Origin: Variovorax paradoxus | GTDB taxonomy: Bacteria; Pseudomonadota; Gammaproteobacteria; Burkholderiales; Burkholderiaceae_C | Direction: 5' to 3' | Assembly: GCA_016806145.1 (NCBI GenBank) | Contig: CP063167.1 | Location: forward strand, 2,166,501-2,230,500 | Length of the DNA stretch: 64,000 nucleotides | Shown here: positions 49,661 through 58,511 of the stretch, in pieces | How the letters are laid out: each line of letters opens with the position of its first letter | Numbering within the stretch: the first letter of the stretch is position 1 | Position numbers and translations under genes: made by a program | The notes under the pieces: model-generated | The model's database searches: none | What the model saw: only the letters and a program-made list of their open reading frames with translations | Told to the model about the DNA's origin: nothing

Positions 49661-51148
49661 ATGCCCAACACCCCCAACGACCCCTCGCGTCCCGCCATCC
49701 TGTCGCGCGACACGCGCCTGCTGATCGGCGGCGAATGGACCCCCGCGCGTTCCGGCCAGACCTTCGAGTCGATCGATCCTTCGACCGGCCAGGTCATCGC
49801 GCGGCTGGCCCAAGGCGGCGAAGCCGACATCGACGATGCCGTGGCGGCGGCGCGCCAGGCCTTCGAAGGCCCGTGGCGCGGCACCAAGCCGGTGGAGCGC
49901 CAGCGCCTGCTGCTGGCCATCGCCGACCTCATCGACCGGCACAGGGAAGAGCTGGCCTACCTGCAGTCGCTGGAATTCGGCGGCCCGATCAGCGTGGTGC
50001 GCGCGGGCATGGGCCGCCCCACCGGCCTGCTGCGCTTCTATGCGGGCATGGCGACGGCGATCCATGGCGAGACCATCGAGAACTCGCTGCCCGGCCACTT
50101 CCTGAGCTATGCGCTGAAGGAGCCGATCGGCGTGGTGGGTGCCATCACGCCGTGGAACGGTCCGCTGAGCGTGTGCATCACGAAGATCGCGCCGGCGATC
50201 GCGGCGGGTTGCACGGTGGTGCTCAAGCCGTCGGAAGAGGCATCGCTCGCCGCCGTGAGGCTGGGGGAACTCGCTGTGGAGGCGGGGGTGCCGCCCGGCG
50301 TGCTCAACATCGTCACCGGCGCGGGCGATGCCGGCGCGGCGCTCGCGGCGCATCCCGGTGTCGACAAGCTCGGCTTCACCGGCTCCACCGTCACGGGGCA
50401 GGCGATCATCCGCGCCTCGGCGGGCAACGTGAAGCGGCTCTCGCTCGAGCTCGGCGGCAAGTCGCCTGACATCGTCTTCGCCGATGCCGACCTCGACGCC
50501 GCGGCGCGCGGCGCCGCGATGGCGGTGTTCGCGAACTCGGGCCAGATCTGCTGCGCGGGGTCGCGCCTGCTGGTCGAGCGTTCGATCCACGACGAATTCG
50601 TCGAGCGCGTGGCCGCGGTCGGCCGCTCGCTCAAGATCGGCCACAGCCTGGACCCGGCCACCCAGATCGGTCCGCTGGTCTCGCGCAAGCAGCTCGATCG
50701 CGTCTGCGGCTACCTCGACGCCGGCCCGCGCGAGGGCGCGCAGCTCGTCTCGGGCGGCAACCGGTGCGACGACGATGCATTGCGCGACGGCTTCTTCGTG
50801 CCGCCGACGGTGTTCGCGGGCGTGCGCAACGACATGCGCATCGCACGCGAGGAGATCTTCGGCCCCGTGATCTCCGCAATTCCCTTCGACGACGCGGACC
50901 AGGCCCTGGCGATCGCCAACGACACGCCCTTCGGTCTCGGCGCGGGCGTGTGGACGCGCGATGTGAAGAAGGCGCATCGCGTCAGCGGCGCGCTGCGTTC
51001 GGGCACCGTCTGGATCAACTGCTACCTGCAGATGGACCCGTCGATCCCCTTCGGCGGCTATCGCATGAGCGGCTATGGGCGCGAGTTCGGCACGCGCCAC
51101 ATCGACGAGTTCATGCAGCTCAAGTCGGTGGTGCTCGACATGGGCTGA
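49661..51148 (+). CDS. NAD(P)+-dependent aldehyde dehydrogenase
   Basis: 495 residues, complete ALDH. N-terminal LLIGGEWTPARSGQTFESID, cofactor region VGAITPWNGPLSVCITKIAP, catalytic Glu in LELGGKSPDIVFADADLD and catalytic Cys in SGQICCAGSRLLVE, then EEIFGPVISAIPFD and the C-terminal FGGYRMSGYGREFG. It oxidises an aldehyde to the acid. ATG 49661 (MPNTPND) is preferred over the longer reading because the operator palindrome GAAAAACGTTTTC lies before it. It probably oxidises the aldehyde made by the GMC enzyme in the same run. Confidence 0.93.
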   Translation: MPNTPNDPSRPAILSRDTRLLIGGEWTPARSGQTFESIDPSTGQVIARLAQGGEADIDDAVAAARQAFEGPWRGTKPVERQRLLLAIADLIDRHREELAYLQSLEFGGPISVVRAGMGRPTGLLRFYAGMATAIHGETIENSLPGHFLSYALKEPIGVVGAITPWNGPLSVCITKIAPAIAAGCTVVLKPSEEASLAAVRLGELAVEAGVPPGVLNIVTGAGDAGAALAAHPGVDKLGFTGSTVTGQAIIRASAGNVKRLSLELGGKSPDIVFADADLDAAARGAAMAVFANSGQICCAGSRLLVERSIHDEFVERVAAVGRSLKIGHSLDPATQIGPLVSRKQLDRVCGYLDAGPREGAQLVSGGNRCDDDALRDGFFVPPTVFAGVRNDMRIAREEIFGPVISAIPFDDADQALAIANDTPFGLGAGVWTRDVKKAHRVSGALRSGTVWINCYLQMDPSIPFGGYRMSGYGREFGTRHIDEFMQLKSVVLDMG

Positions 51149-51199
51149 GCGCTTCGCCCCATCCGCATCCTCGAAAGAAACCTCAACGGAGACAACACC

Positions 51200-52201
51200 A
51201 TGAAGATCGACAACCCCCTCGCCGGGCACACGAAGCGCCGCCGCCTGCTCGCCGCCACGGCGCTGATGCTGGTGTCGAGCGCGCTGCCCGCGCTCGCGGA
51301 CACCTACCCTTCCAAGCCGATCCGCATGATCGTGCCCTACCTGGCCGGCGGCGTCACCGACGTGATGGCGCGCCAGTTCGCCACCGTCATGAGCGACAAG
51401 CTGGGCCAGCAGATCGTGGTCGACAACAAGCCCGGCGCGAACACGCTCATCGCGACGCAGGCCGCCGCCACCGCGCCGCCCGATGGCTACACCATCTTCT
51501 TCATGGACCTGTCGCTGCTCTCGTACAACGCCTACCTCTACAAGCAGCAGCCCTACGAACTCACGCGCGACTTCGTGCCGGTGACCTCGGTCGCGGAGAT
51601 TCCGCTGGGCCTGGCCGTCAACAACTTCGTGCCCGCGAACAACGTCAAGGAATTCATCGCCTACGCCAAGGCCAACCCGGGCAAGATGAACTACTCCAGC
51701 ACCGCGTCGGGCGGCCTGCCGCACCTTGCCATGGAGAACCTGAAATCGGTGGCCGGCATCGAAATGACGCACGTGCCGTACAAGGGCGCCGCGGCGGCCA
51801 TCACCGACATGATCGGTGGGCAGGTGCAGGCCATGTTCAACGACGTGTCGACCTCGGTGCAGTACGTGAACGCGGGCCGCATGAAGGTGCTGGCCATCTC
51901 GGGCGACAAGCGCATGCCCCGAATGCCCGACGTGCCGACCTTCGCCGAACTCGGCATGCCCAAGCTCAGCACGGCCGCGTTCATGGGCATCGTGGCACCG
52001 GCCAGGACGCCGCCGGCGGCCATCGCCAGGCTCGACGCCGCGATCCGCGAGGCCTCGAAGAGCCCGGCCGTGGTGGAGTACCTGCAGACCAACAACCTGG
52101 TGCCGCGCGTCACCTCGGGCGCGGAGCTCGGCGGCATCATGGCCACCGAGCAGAAGAAGTGGCGCGAGCTCGTGACCAGGCTCGACCTGAAGGTCGACTG
52201 A
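51200..52201 (+). CDS. Bug-type (TctC family) periplasmic substrate-binding protein
   Basis: 333 residues. Signal region KRRRLLAATALMLVSSALP ends near ALA/DTY. Bug signature YPSKPIRMIVPYLAGGVTD, VVDNKPGANT, PDGYTIFFMD and THVPYKGAAAAITD. ACGGAGA lies before the ATG. It is 51 bases after the aldehyde dehydrogenase and five before the GMC gene, within the same plus-strand run. Confidence 0.92.
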   Translation: MKIDNPLAGHTKRRRLLAATALMLVSSALPALADTYPSKPIRMIVPYLAGGVTDVMARQFATVMSDKLGQQIVVDNKPGANTLIATQAAATAPPDGYTIFFMDLSLLSYNAYLYKQQPYELTRDFVPVTSVAEIPLGLAVNNFVPANNVKEFIAYAKANPGKMNYSSTASGGLPHLAMENLKSVAGIEMTHVPYKGAAAAITDMIGGQVQAMFNDVSTSVQYVNAGRMKVLAISGDKRMPRMPDVPTFAELGMPKLSTAAFMGIVAPARTPPAAIARLDAAIREASKSPAVVEYLQTNNLVPRVTSGAELGGIMATEQKKWRELVTRLDLKVD

Positions 52202-52205
52202 TCCC

Positions 52206-53888
52206 ATGGACAGTTTCGACTACGTGATCGTCGGTGGCGGCACGGCGGCCGGCGTGCTGGCCTGGCGGCTCGGCGAGGCCGGCCACAGCGTCTGCGTGCT
52301 CGAGGCCGGGCCGTCCGACGACAGCGCCTGGACGCGCATCCCCGCCGGCTTCACGCGCCTGCTGCGCGATCCGCGCTACAGCTGGCAGCTCGAGTGCGAG
52401 CCCTCGGCGGGCACGGCGGGGCGCCGCACCGCCTTGGTCCAGGGCCGCACCCTCGGCGGCTCGAGCGCGGTCAACGGCGCGGTCTACAGCCGTGGCCAGG
52501 CGCAGGACTTCGACGGCTGGGAGCAGCTGGGCAACACCGGCTGGGGCTACCGCGACGTGCTGCCGTACTTCCGGCGCAGCGAAGGCTTCGTCGGGCCGGC
52601 GAGCGACGAATACCACGGGCGCGACGGTCCCATGCGCGTGCAGGAAACTCCCTGGCGCGACGCGCTGTGCGAGACCTTCCTGCAGGCGGCGCAGCGGGCC
52701 GGCATTCCGCGCACCGCCGACTACAACGGCGCCTCGCAGGCCGGCATCGGCTACACGCAGAGCGTGATCCACGAGGGCCGGCGCTGGAGCACGGCCCATG
52801 CCTTCCTGCATCCGGCCGAACGTCGCTTCGGCACGCGGGTCGTCACCGGTGCGCGCGTGAGCCGCATCCTGACCGAGCAGCGCCGCGCGACCGGCGTGGA
52901 GTTCCATCGCGACGGCGCGATGCAGCCCGAACGCATCGCCGCGCGGCGCGAGGTCATCGTGAGCGCCGGTGCCATCCACAGCCCGCAGCTGCTGCAGCTG
53001 TCCGGCATCGGGCCGGCGGGCCTGCTGCAGGCGCACGGCATCGAGGTCGTGCAGGCGCTGGCAGGGGTCGGCGAGAACCTGCGCGATCACTACTGCCCGC
53101 GCTTCGTCGCCCGCACGAGCCCGGGCGCCGACAGCATCAACCGGCGCGTGCGCGGCCTGCGGCTCGCGCGCGAGGTCGCGGCCTGGGCCGTGCGGCGGCC
53201 CAGCATCCTCTCGATCAGCCCGATCCTGATCTATGGCTTCTGGAAGACGCGCGCGGAGCTGCCTTCGCCCGACTTCGCGCTGTCCTTCATCTCGGCCAGC
53301 TATTCGCTCGGCCGGCTCGGCGAGGTGGACGACGAGCCCGGCCTCACCTGCGGCGCGTGGCAGCTGCGCCCGCAGAGCCAGGGCCATGTGCGCATCCGTT
53401 CGGCCGACGGCCGCGACGCGCCGCTGATTCAGCCCAACTACCTGTCGCATGCCACCGACCAGCGCGTGGTGGTGGATGCGCTGCGCTGGGTGCGCCGCAT
53501 CTTCGAGACCGAACCCATGCGCGGCACGGTGCGCGCCGAACTGCTGCCCGGCCCGTCCGTGCAGACCGACGACGAGTTCCTGGACTTCGTGCGCCGCTAT
53601 GCCGTCACCGGCTACCACGTGATCGGCACCTGCAAGATGGGCCCCGCATCGGACGCGCTCGCCGTGGTCGATCCGCAGTTGCGGGTGCACGGCATGCAGG
53701 GCCTGCGCGTGATCGACGCGTCCGTGATGCCGACCATCACGTCCTCGAACACCTGCGCCGCGACCGTGATGCTGGCGGAGAAGGCCGCCGACATGGTGCT
53801 TGGCAGGAACGTCGAGGCGCGGCGGGAGGAGACGGTGCAGCGTTCCGCCGCCGTGCCGAAGGACCATGAGGAGCCGCTCCATGCGTAG
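52206..53888 (+). CDS. GMC-family FAD oxidoreductase (alcohol/choline dehydrogenase-like)
   Basis: 560 residues. FAD-binding DYVIVGGGTAAGVLAWRL (5-22) and LEAGPSDDSAW, GMC signature 1 GRTLGGSSAVNGAVYSRG, signature 2 GAIHSPQLLQLSGIGPAG, and the C-terminal catalytic His in YHVIGTCKMGP with Asn in TSSNTCAA. It oxidises a primary alcohol to the aldehyde with electrons to a membrane or soluble acceptor; the aldehyde dehydrogenase in this run would finish the reaction. It overlaps the following Bug gene by eight bases. Ring alcohols are another possible substrate. Confidence 0.93.
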   Translation: MDSFDYVIVGGGTAAGVLAWRLGEAGHSVCVLEAGPSDDSAWTRIPAGFTRLLRDPRYSWQLECEPSAGTAGRRTALVQGRTLGGSSAVNGAVYSRGQAQDFDGWEQLGNTGWGYRDVLPYFRRSEGFVGPASDEYHGRDGPMRVQETPWRDALCETFLQAAQRAGIPRTADYNGASQAGIGYTQSVIHEGRRWSTAHAFLHPAERRFGTRVVTGARVSRILTEQRRATGVEFHRDGAMQPERIAARREVIVSAGAIHSPQLLQLSGIGPAGLLQAHGIEVVQALAGVGENLRDHYCPRFVARTSPGADSINRRVRGLRLAREVAAWAVRRPSILSISPILIYGFWKTRAELPSPDFALSFISASYSLGRLGEVDDEPGLTCGAWQLRPQSQGHVRIRSADGRDAPLIQPNYLSHATDQRVVVDALRWVRRIFETEPMRGTVRAELLPGPSVQTDDEFLDFVRRYAVTGYHVIGTCKMGPASDALAVVDPQLRVHGMQGLRVIDASVMPTITSSNTCAATVMLAEKAADMVLGRNVEARREETVQRSAAVPKDHEEPLHA

Positions 53889-54888
53889 CCGCCACGTCTT
53901 CGGCCACCTGCGCGGCATCTCGGCCCTGCTGCTGGCGGCCATCGCCGCCGGGCCGGCCGCGGCGCAGAACTGGCCCGACCATCCGATCCGGCTGATCATT
54001 CCGCTCGCGGCCGGCGGCGCCACCGACAAGGCGGCGCGCCTGCTGGCCCAGCGGCTGGGCACGGCGCTCGGGCAGCAGGTCGTCGCGGAGAACCTCACCG
54101 GCGCCTCGGGCGAGATCGCATTGAAGCGCGTCGCCACCGCGCCCGCGGACGGCTACACCCTCGGCGCGACGGCCAACAGCCTGCACACCGTGGCGCCGCA
54201 CATGTCCAGGCTTCCCTACGATGCCGTCGACGACTTCACCTGGCTCGGGACCTATGCGTCCTTCGAGTACGTGCTGGTCACGCGCGCCGATGGGCCCGAC
54301 AAGGACCTGGGTGCGCTGCTCGCGCGGGCCCGCAAGGCGCCCGATGCCGTCTCGTACGGCTCGTCGGGCGTCGGCACCGGCAACCACCTGGCGGGCGCGT
54401 TGCTCGGCGATCTCGCGAAGGTTCGGTTCAACGGCATCCCCTACCGCGGCGGCAGCCCGGCAATGATCGATGTGATCGCCGGGCGCACCGACTTCATGTT
54501 CGACGTCGTCGGCGGTGCCAAGGCGCTGATCGACGGCGCCAAGGTCAAGGCGCTGGCGACCAGCGGCAAGGCGCGCTCGTCGCGGCTCCCCGACGTGCCC
54601 ACCGTCGCCGAGACCGTGCCCGGCTACGAGGCGACGGGCTGGTTCGGCCTGGTGGCGCCCGCGGGGCTGCCGGCCGACATCGCGAAGCGGCTCGAGACCG
54701 AGGTCGCGCGCATCGCGCAGGACCCCGACTACCGGCGCCAGCTCGAAACCCTGGGCTATCACGCCCAGGCCATCCCGGCCGCCGCGCTCAAGCGCGCGGT
54801 CGCGACCGAATCCGAAAAATGGCGCGCCGTCGTGCAGCAGCTGCCCTGCAGCAGCCGTGGTGCGTCCTGCGAAGGCACGAAGCCATGA
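53881..54888 (+). CDS. Bug-type (TctC family) periplasmic substrate-binding protein
   Basis: 335 residues. Signal peptide GHLRGISALLLAAIAAG ends near AAA/QNW; mature WPDHPIRLIIPLAAGGATD, VVAENLTGASG and ADGYTLGATANS. ATG 53881 has GAGGAG eight bases upstream, which decides it over longer readings. It overlaps the GMC stop by eight bases and its own stop overlaps the SDR start by four (ATGA at 54885). A second receptor in the same run suggests two related ligands. Confidence 0.9.
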   Translation: MRSRHVFGHLRGISALLLAAIAAGPAAAQNWPDHPIRLIIPLAAGGATDKAARLLAQRLGTALGQQVVAENLTGASGEIALKRVATAPADGYTLGATANSLHTVAPHMSRLPYDAVDDFTWLGTYASFEYVLVTRADGPDKDLGALLARARKAPDAVSYGSSGVGTGNHLAGALLGDLAKVRFNGIPYRGGSPAMIDVIAGRTDFMFDVVGGAKALIDGAKVKALATSGKARSSRLPDVPTVAETVPGYEATGWFGLVAPAGLPADIAKRLETEVARIAQDPDYRRQLETLGYHAQAIPAAALKRAVATESEKWRAVVQQLPCSSRGASCEGTKP

Positions 54889-55685
54889 CAAGAAGACTCG
54901 AAGGCAAAGTGGCGCTGGTGCTCGGCGCCGGCTGCGTGGTCGACGACTGGGGCAACGGCAATGCCGCGGCCGTGGCGTTCGCGCGCGAGGGGGCGCGCGT
55001 CGTCTGCGTCGACATGAACGAGGCGGCGGCCGCGCGCACCGCGGGCCTGATCCACGCGGAGGGCGGCGAGGCGATCCATGCCGCGGCGGACGTCGCCGAT
55101 GCGGCGCAGGTCAATGCCGTGGTCGACGAGGCCATGCGGCGCTACGGCCGCATCGACGTGCTGCACAACAACGCGGGCATCAACACTCGCGGCGGGGTGG
55201 TCGAGACGGCGGAGGAGGACTTCGATCGCGTGTTCGATGTCAACGTCAAGGGCGCCTACCTGAGCTGCAAGGCCGTCATCCCGATCATGAAGGCGCAGGG
55301 CGGCGGCTCGATCATCCATGTGTCGTCGATCGCGAGCATCACCTGGACCGGCCATCCCATCGTGTCCTACCAGGCCTCGAAGGCGGCCCTCAACCACCTG
55401 ACGCGGATGATCGCCGTCCAGCACGGCCCCGACAACATCCGCTGCAACAGCATCCTGCCCGGGCTCATCGACTCGCCGCGCGTCCACGTGACGATGCTGT
55501 CCTTCTACGACGGCGACGTCGAGCGCATGCGCGAGGCCCGCTCGCGTTGCGTGCCGATGAAGCGCATGGGCGATGTCTGGGACGTGGCCAACGCCGCGGT
55601 CTTCCTGGCCTGCGACGAATCGAAGTACATCACGGGCGCGGCGTTGCCGATCGACGGTGGGGTGACCTGCACGATGGCGCACTGA
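54885..55685 (+). CDS. Short-chain dehydrogenase/reductase with atypical cofactor loop
   Basis: 266 residues. The usual TGxxxGIG cofactor motif is replaced by LGAGCVVDDWGNGNAAA, a lengthened loop seen in an SDR subgroup. Active-site Ser in HVSSIAS, Tyr/Lys in SYQASKAALNHL and NNAGINT are present. ATG 54885 overlaps the Bug stop. It oxidises or reduces a hydroxyl/keto group, likely on the operon's substrate. Last gene of the LacI-linked cluster; a hairpin follows at 55709. Confidence 0.91.
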   Translation: MTRRLEGKVALVLGAGCVVDDWGNGNAAAVAFAREGARVVCVDMNEAAAARTAGLIHAEGGEAIHAAADVADAAQVNAVVDEAMRRYGRIDVLHNNAGINTRGGVVETAEEDFDRVFDVNVKGAYLSCKAVIPIMKAQGGGSIIHVSSIASITWTGHPIVSYQASKAALNHLTRMIAVQHGPDNIRCNSILPGLIDSPRVHVTMLSFYDGDVERMREARSRCVPMKRMGDVWDVANAAVFLACDESKYITGAALPIDGGVTCTMAH

Positions 55686-55708
55686 CGCGCGGCGGCTTTC
55701 GTTGAAAC

Positions 55709-55740
55709 CGGGGAAGCTCGATAATCGAGGGTTTTCCCCG
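55709..55740. terminator. Two-tier hairpin after the SDR gene (possible terminator)
   Basis: Outer CGGGGAA/TTCCCCG stem with an inner perfect CTCGAT-A-ATCGAG hairpin (55717-55729) and a short T-run inside the outer arm. It lies between the SDR and the unknown gene at 55823 and fits the end of the LacI-linked cluster. Confidence 0.45.
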
Positions 55741-55822
55741 TCGGGGCGGCCTCACACGTGAAGTCCCACTGCAGCGGTCATCCGACCGACCACCGCCCCG
55801 ATCAACGACAGAGAGAGATCGA

Positions 55823-56227
55823 ATGGAATTGGTTTTGGAAGAGATGCTCAAGTTGGGCGACATGCGCCCGAACTTCGTGCAGTCCATCCGCGCACTGCGC
55901 ATCGGCGACCTGCAGGAAGCCGCGCAGCGCGAGCGAAACGTCTTCTGGCGCACATCGCTGCGCGACATGGCCACGAAGGCCGACGCGGTGGCGAAGATCG
56001 TCGAGGACTTCGGCCTGGGCGCGCAGAAGGGCCTGACCGAGCTCGGCGCCAGCATCGTGCGCTCGGTCCCGCGCTCGGCGGACACGGGCTTCGTCGTGGT
56101 CCTCGAACATCTGCCCACCCGCGCCCAGTACGCCCTGTGCCAGGAGATCCTCGACATGTTCCGCGACGTCGCGGAGGAAATGGGCGACAAGAACGTCGCG
56201 TTCCGCTGCTTCTTCTCGGCGGACTAG
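55823..56227 (+). CDS. Conserved-looking hypothetical protein, no recognised domain
   Basis: 134 residues, not recognised. It appears mainly helical (LEEMLKLGDMRPNFVQSIRA, MATKADAVAKIVEDFGLG) with some strand (TGFVVVLEHLPTRAQY) and two cysteines. GAGAGAGA precedes the ATG. No signal peptide or membrane segment. It is 13 bases upstream of the MYG1-like gene, so co-transcription is likely. Good codon use and typical length suggest a real protein. The break in the catabolic theme starts here. Confidence 0.7.
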   Translation: MELVLEEMLKLGDMRPNFVQSIRALRIGDLQEAAQRERNVFWRTSLRDMATKADAVAKIVEDFGLGAQKGLTELGASIVRSVPRSADTGFVVVLEHLPTRAQYALCQEILDMFRDVAEEMGDKNVAFRCFFSAD

Positions 56228-56240
56228 CGGCTCGGCGGTC

Positions 56241-57212
56241 ATGACCAACCCGTCTCCGACCGTCGCCGTGCATGGCAACTCCTTCCATGCGGACGACGTC
56301 TTCGCCGCGGCCGTGCTGATGGCGCTGCATCCCGGTGCAACGCTGATCCGCACGCGCGACATGAAGCGCATTGCCGCGGCGGACTTCGCCATCGACGTGG
56401 GCGGGGAATGGGATCCCGCGCGCGGCCGCTTCGACCATCACCAGAAGGGCTTCGCCGAGCACCGGCCCAGCGGCGTCGTCTACGCGAGCTCCGGCCTGGT
56501 GTGGCTGGCCCATGGCCTGGACCTGATCCGCCAGCGCCTGCCGGGCATCGACGAGCAGATCGCGCTGCGCGTGCGCGACGCGATCGACGACGAGCTCGTG
56601 CAGCACCTGGACATGGCCGACACCGGCGCGCTCAACGCCGCGCCCGGGTACTTCGGCATCTCCGCGATGGTCAGTGCCTTCAACACCTCGCGCAGCGAGG
56701 AGGGCGCCGCCGGCGCACCGCCGGCGATCGCCGCGCTCGAGCTCGCGCAGTTCAAGACCGTGATGGGCTTCATGGGCCTTTTCATCGACCGTCTCATGGT
56801 GCGGTTCTCGGACAAGTTCGCCGGCGAGTCGCTGGTCCGGCAGGGCGAACTGCTGGCCGACGGGAAGATCCTGGTGCTGAAGACGTCGGGGCTGTCCTGG
56901 TCGGGTGTCGTCTGTGCCGAGATGCCCGATGTCCTGTTCGTGGTCTACCCGGAGACGCCGGGCGGCCAGCACCAGGTGCGCGTGGCGCCGATCGAGCCCC
57001 AGTCCTTCGTGGCGCGCCGCGACCTGCCGTCGGCCTGGGCCGGGTTGCGCAACCAGGACCTGGCCGCCGTGACCGGCGTCGACGACGCCGTCTTCTGCCA
57101 CAACAACCTGTTCATCGCCGGCGCCGGGTCCCTGGCTGGCGCGATCGGGCTGGCGCAGGCGGCAGTGGCGCAGCTGCGGGAGGAGGGCGCGCCCCGTGCT
57201 CCGGCACGCTAG
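56241..57212 (+). CDS. MYG1-family (UPF0160) metal-dependent hydrolase/exonuclease
   Basis: 323 residues. Metal motifs HGNSFHADDVFAAAVL (10-25), IDVGGEWDPARGRFDHHQKG with the DHH triad, and DELVQHLDMADTG. MYG1 is related to DHH phosphoesterases; the eukaryotic protein is a 3'-5' RNA exonuclease in nucleus and mitochondria. The bacterial role is not settled. Internal AFNTSRSEEGAAGA is typical of the family (F-N-x-x-x-S). It is unrelated in function to its catabolic neighbours. Confidence 0.85.
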   Translation: MTNPSPTVAVHGNSFHADDVFAAAVLMALHPGATLIRTRDMKRIAAADFAIDVGGEWDPARGRFDHHQKGFAEHRPSGVVYASSGLVWLAHGLDLIRQRLPGIDEQIALRVRDAIDDELVQHLDMADTGALNAAPGYFGISAMVSAFNTSRSEEGAAGAPPAIAALELAQFKTVMGFMGLFIDRLMVRFSDKFAGESLVRQGELLADGKILVLKTSGLSWSGVVCAEMPDVLFVVYPETPGGQHQVRVAPIEPQSFVARRDLPSAWAGLRNQDLAAVTGVDDAVFCHNNLFIAGAGSLAGAIGLAQAAVAQLREEGAPRAPAR

Positions 57213-57246
57213 CCCGTGGCAACTACAGCACTTTATGTCGCGAATC

Positions 57247-57296
57247 TATAGTTTGCGACTGCTAACTATAATTCCGAACTCAAAGCTATAGTTTGC
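57247..57296. promoter_or_regulatory. Direct and inverted TATAGTTTGC repeats upstream of the ATPase gene
   Basis: TATAGTTTGC at 57247-57256 and 57287-57296, exactly 40 bases apart, with the inverted half-site GCTAACTATA at 57261-57270 between them. TATAAT occurs at 57267-57272. The layout looks like operator DNA for a regulator of this gene, perhaps the encoded protein itself. Confidence 0.6.
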
Positions 57297-57343
57297 TGTA
57301 ATCTCGCGACCTGACCCGGGCCGCAGCCCTTGAGGAGAGATCC

Positions 57344-58498
57344 ATGGCGGACACGGTTTTTCACCGCACCCAGCTGGCCGAACGCATGGCCCAGGGCGTC
57401 ATGGCTTCGGCCGTCGGCTCGGCGGCCGCTTCGGGCCTGTTTCTCGCCGCGCCCCGGCGCACCGGCAAGTCCACCTTCGTGCGCGAGGATCTCCGCCCCG
57501 CGCTGCAGAACCGGGGCGCCACGGTCCTCTACGTCGATCTCTGGGCGAACAAGAAGGCGGATCCAGGCGCCGTCATCGTCGGCGCGGTGCGCGCCGAGCT
57601 GGCCCGGCACGAGGGCGTCGTGGCCCGGCTTGCGAGGTCGGCCGGCATGGAGAAGGTCACCGTGGGCGGCGTGGCCTTCTCGCTCGATCGCGTCGGACTG
57701 GGCAAGGAGATCTCGCTGAGCGCGGCCCTCGCGGCGCTGTCCGACGAGACCGGGCAGCCGATCGTGCTGCTGATCGACGAGGCCCAGCACGCCATCACCA
57801 CGGAGGGCGGCTACGACGCCCTGTTCGCGCTGAAGGCCGCGCGGGACGAGCTCAACAGCAGCGCGCACCACGGCCTGCGGATCGTGGCCACGGGATCCAA
57901 CCGCGACAAGCTGGCGATGCTGCGCAACAGCAAGGACCAGGCCTTCTTCGGCGCTCCGCTGGTCGCATTCCCGCCCCTGGACGCCAACTACATCCAGTGG
58001 TTCTGCAAGGGTGTCGGCCTGGCGGGCCCGCTGGATCCGGATGCGGTCACGAAGCTCTTCGAGCGGGCGGGCCACCGGCCGGAGATCCTCGGTGCCGCCG
58101 CCGACAGCATCCGCTTCGACTTCAACATCGGGCCGGCCGATGCCGCGGCGGCCTTCGCCAAGGCCGTCGACGAGCAGATCGAGGAAGCCGACCTGCAGAC
58201 CCTGCGGGTGATCCAGGCGCTCACCCCGCTGCAGTCCGCGGTCCTGCGGGTGCTGGCGCGCGAGGGCGAGAAGTACGCGCCCTTCGAGGCGGGGACCATG
58301 GAGCGCTACCGCGCGATGCTTTCGGCACTGGCGCCGGGCGAGGCGATGGTGCCGGAGGTGTCCAACGTCCAGGCGGCGCTCGGCGCGCTGCAGGACAAGT
58401 CGCTGGTCTGGAAAGAGAAGCGCGGTGTCTATTCGCTCGAGGAGAGCATGACCGCCGAGCTGATGCGCCGGCACGGCCTGCTGGACGTCGCGGCCTAG
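57344..58498 (+). CDS. AAA/STAND-like ATPase with C-terminal winged helix
   Basis: 384 residues. Walker A APRRTGKSTF (residues 33-42) and Walker B VLLIDEAQHA with the adjacent sensor region IVATGSNRDKL. The C-terminal 110 residues resemble a winged helix-turn-helix (LTPLQSAVLRVLAREGEKY, VSNVQAALGALQDKSLVWKE). Similar single-gene ATPases are often listed as ATP-binding proteins of unknown function. GAGGAG stands before the ATG and the TATAGTTTGC repeats lie upstream. The protein might regulate its own promoter. It converges on the GntR gene 13 bases away. A defence or toxin role has no direct support. Confidence 0.82.
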   Translation: MADTVFHRTQLAERMAQGVMASAVGSAAASGLFLAAPRRTGKSTFVREDLRPALQNRGATVLYVDLWANKKADPGAVIVGAVRAELARHEGVVARLARSAGMEKVTVGGVAFSLDRVGLGKEISLSAALAALSDETGQPIVLLIDEAQHAITTEGGYDALFALKAARDELNSSAHHGLRIVATGSNRDKLAMLRNSKDQAFFGAPLVAFPPLDANYIQWFCKGVGLAGPLDPDAVTKLFERAGHRPEILGAAADSIRFDFNIGPADAAAAFAKAVDEQIEEADLQTLRVIQALTPLQSAVLRVLAREGEKYAPFEAGTMERYRAMLSALAPGEAMVPEVSNVQAALGALQDKSLVWKEKRGVYSLEESMTAELMRRHGLLDVAA

Positions 58499-58511
58499 GA
58501 GCCTGCGCTGC

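Noticed and set aside
49412..52207. 931-codon minus-strand open frame across the aldehyde dehydrogenase
   Set aside because: Same reason; the plus strand encodes complete aldehyde dehydrogenase and Bug proteins.
52137..54137. 666-codon minus-strand open frame across the GMC gene
   Set aside because: Shadow frame; GMC signatures on the plus strand are complete.
57344..58498. Antiphage defence system around the ATPase
   Set aside because: No nuclease, effector or sensor partner next to it; neighbours are MYG1-like and GntR genes.
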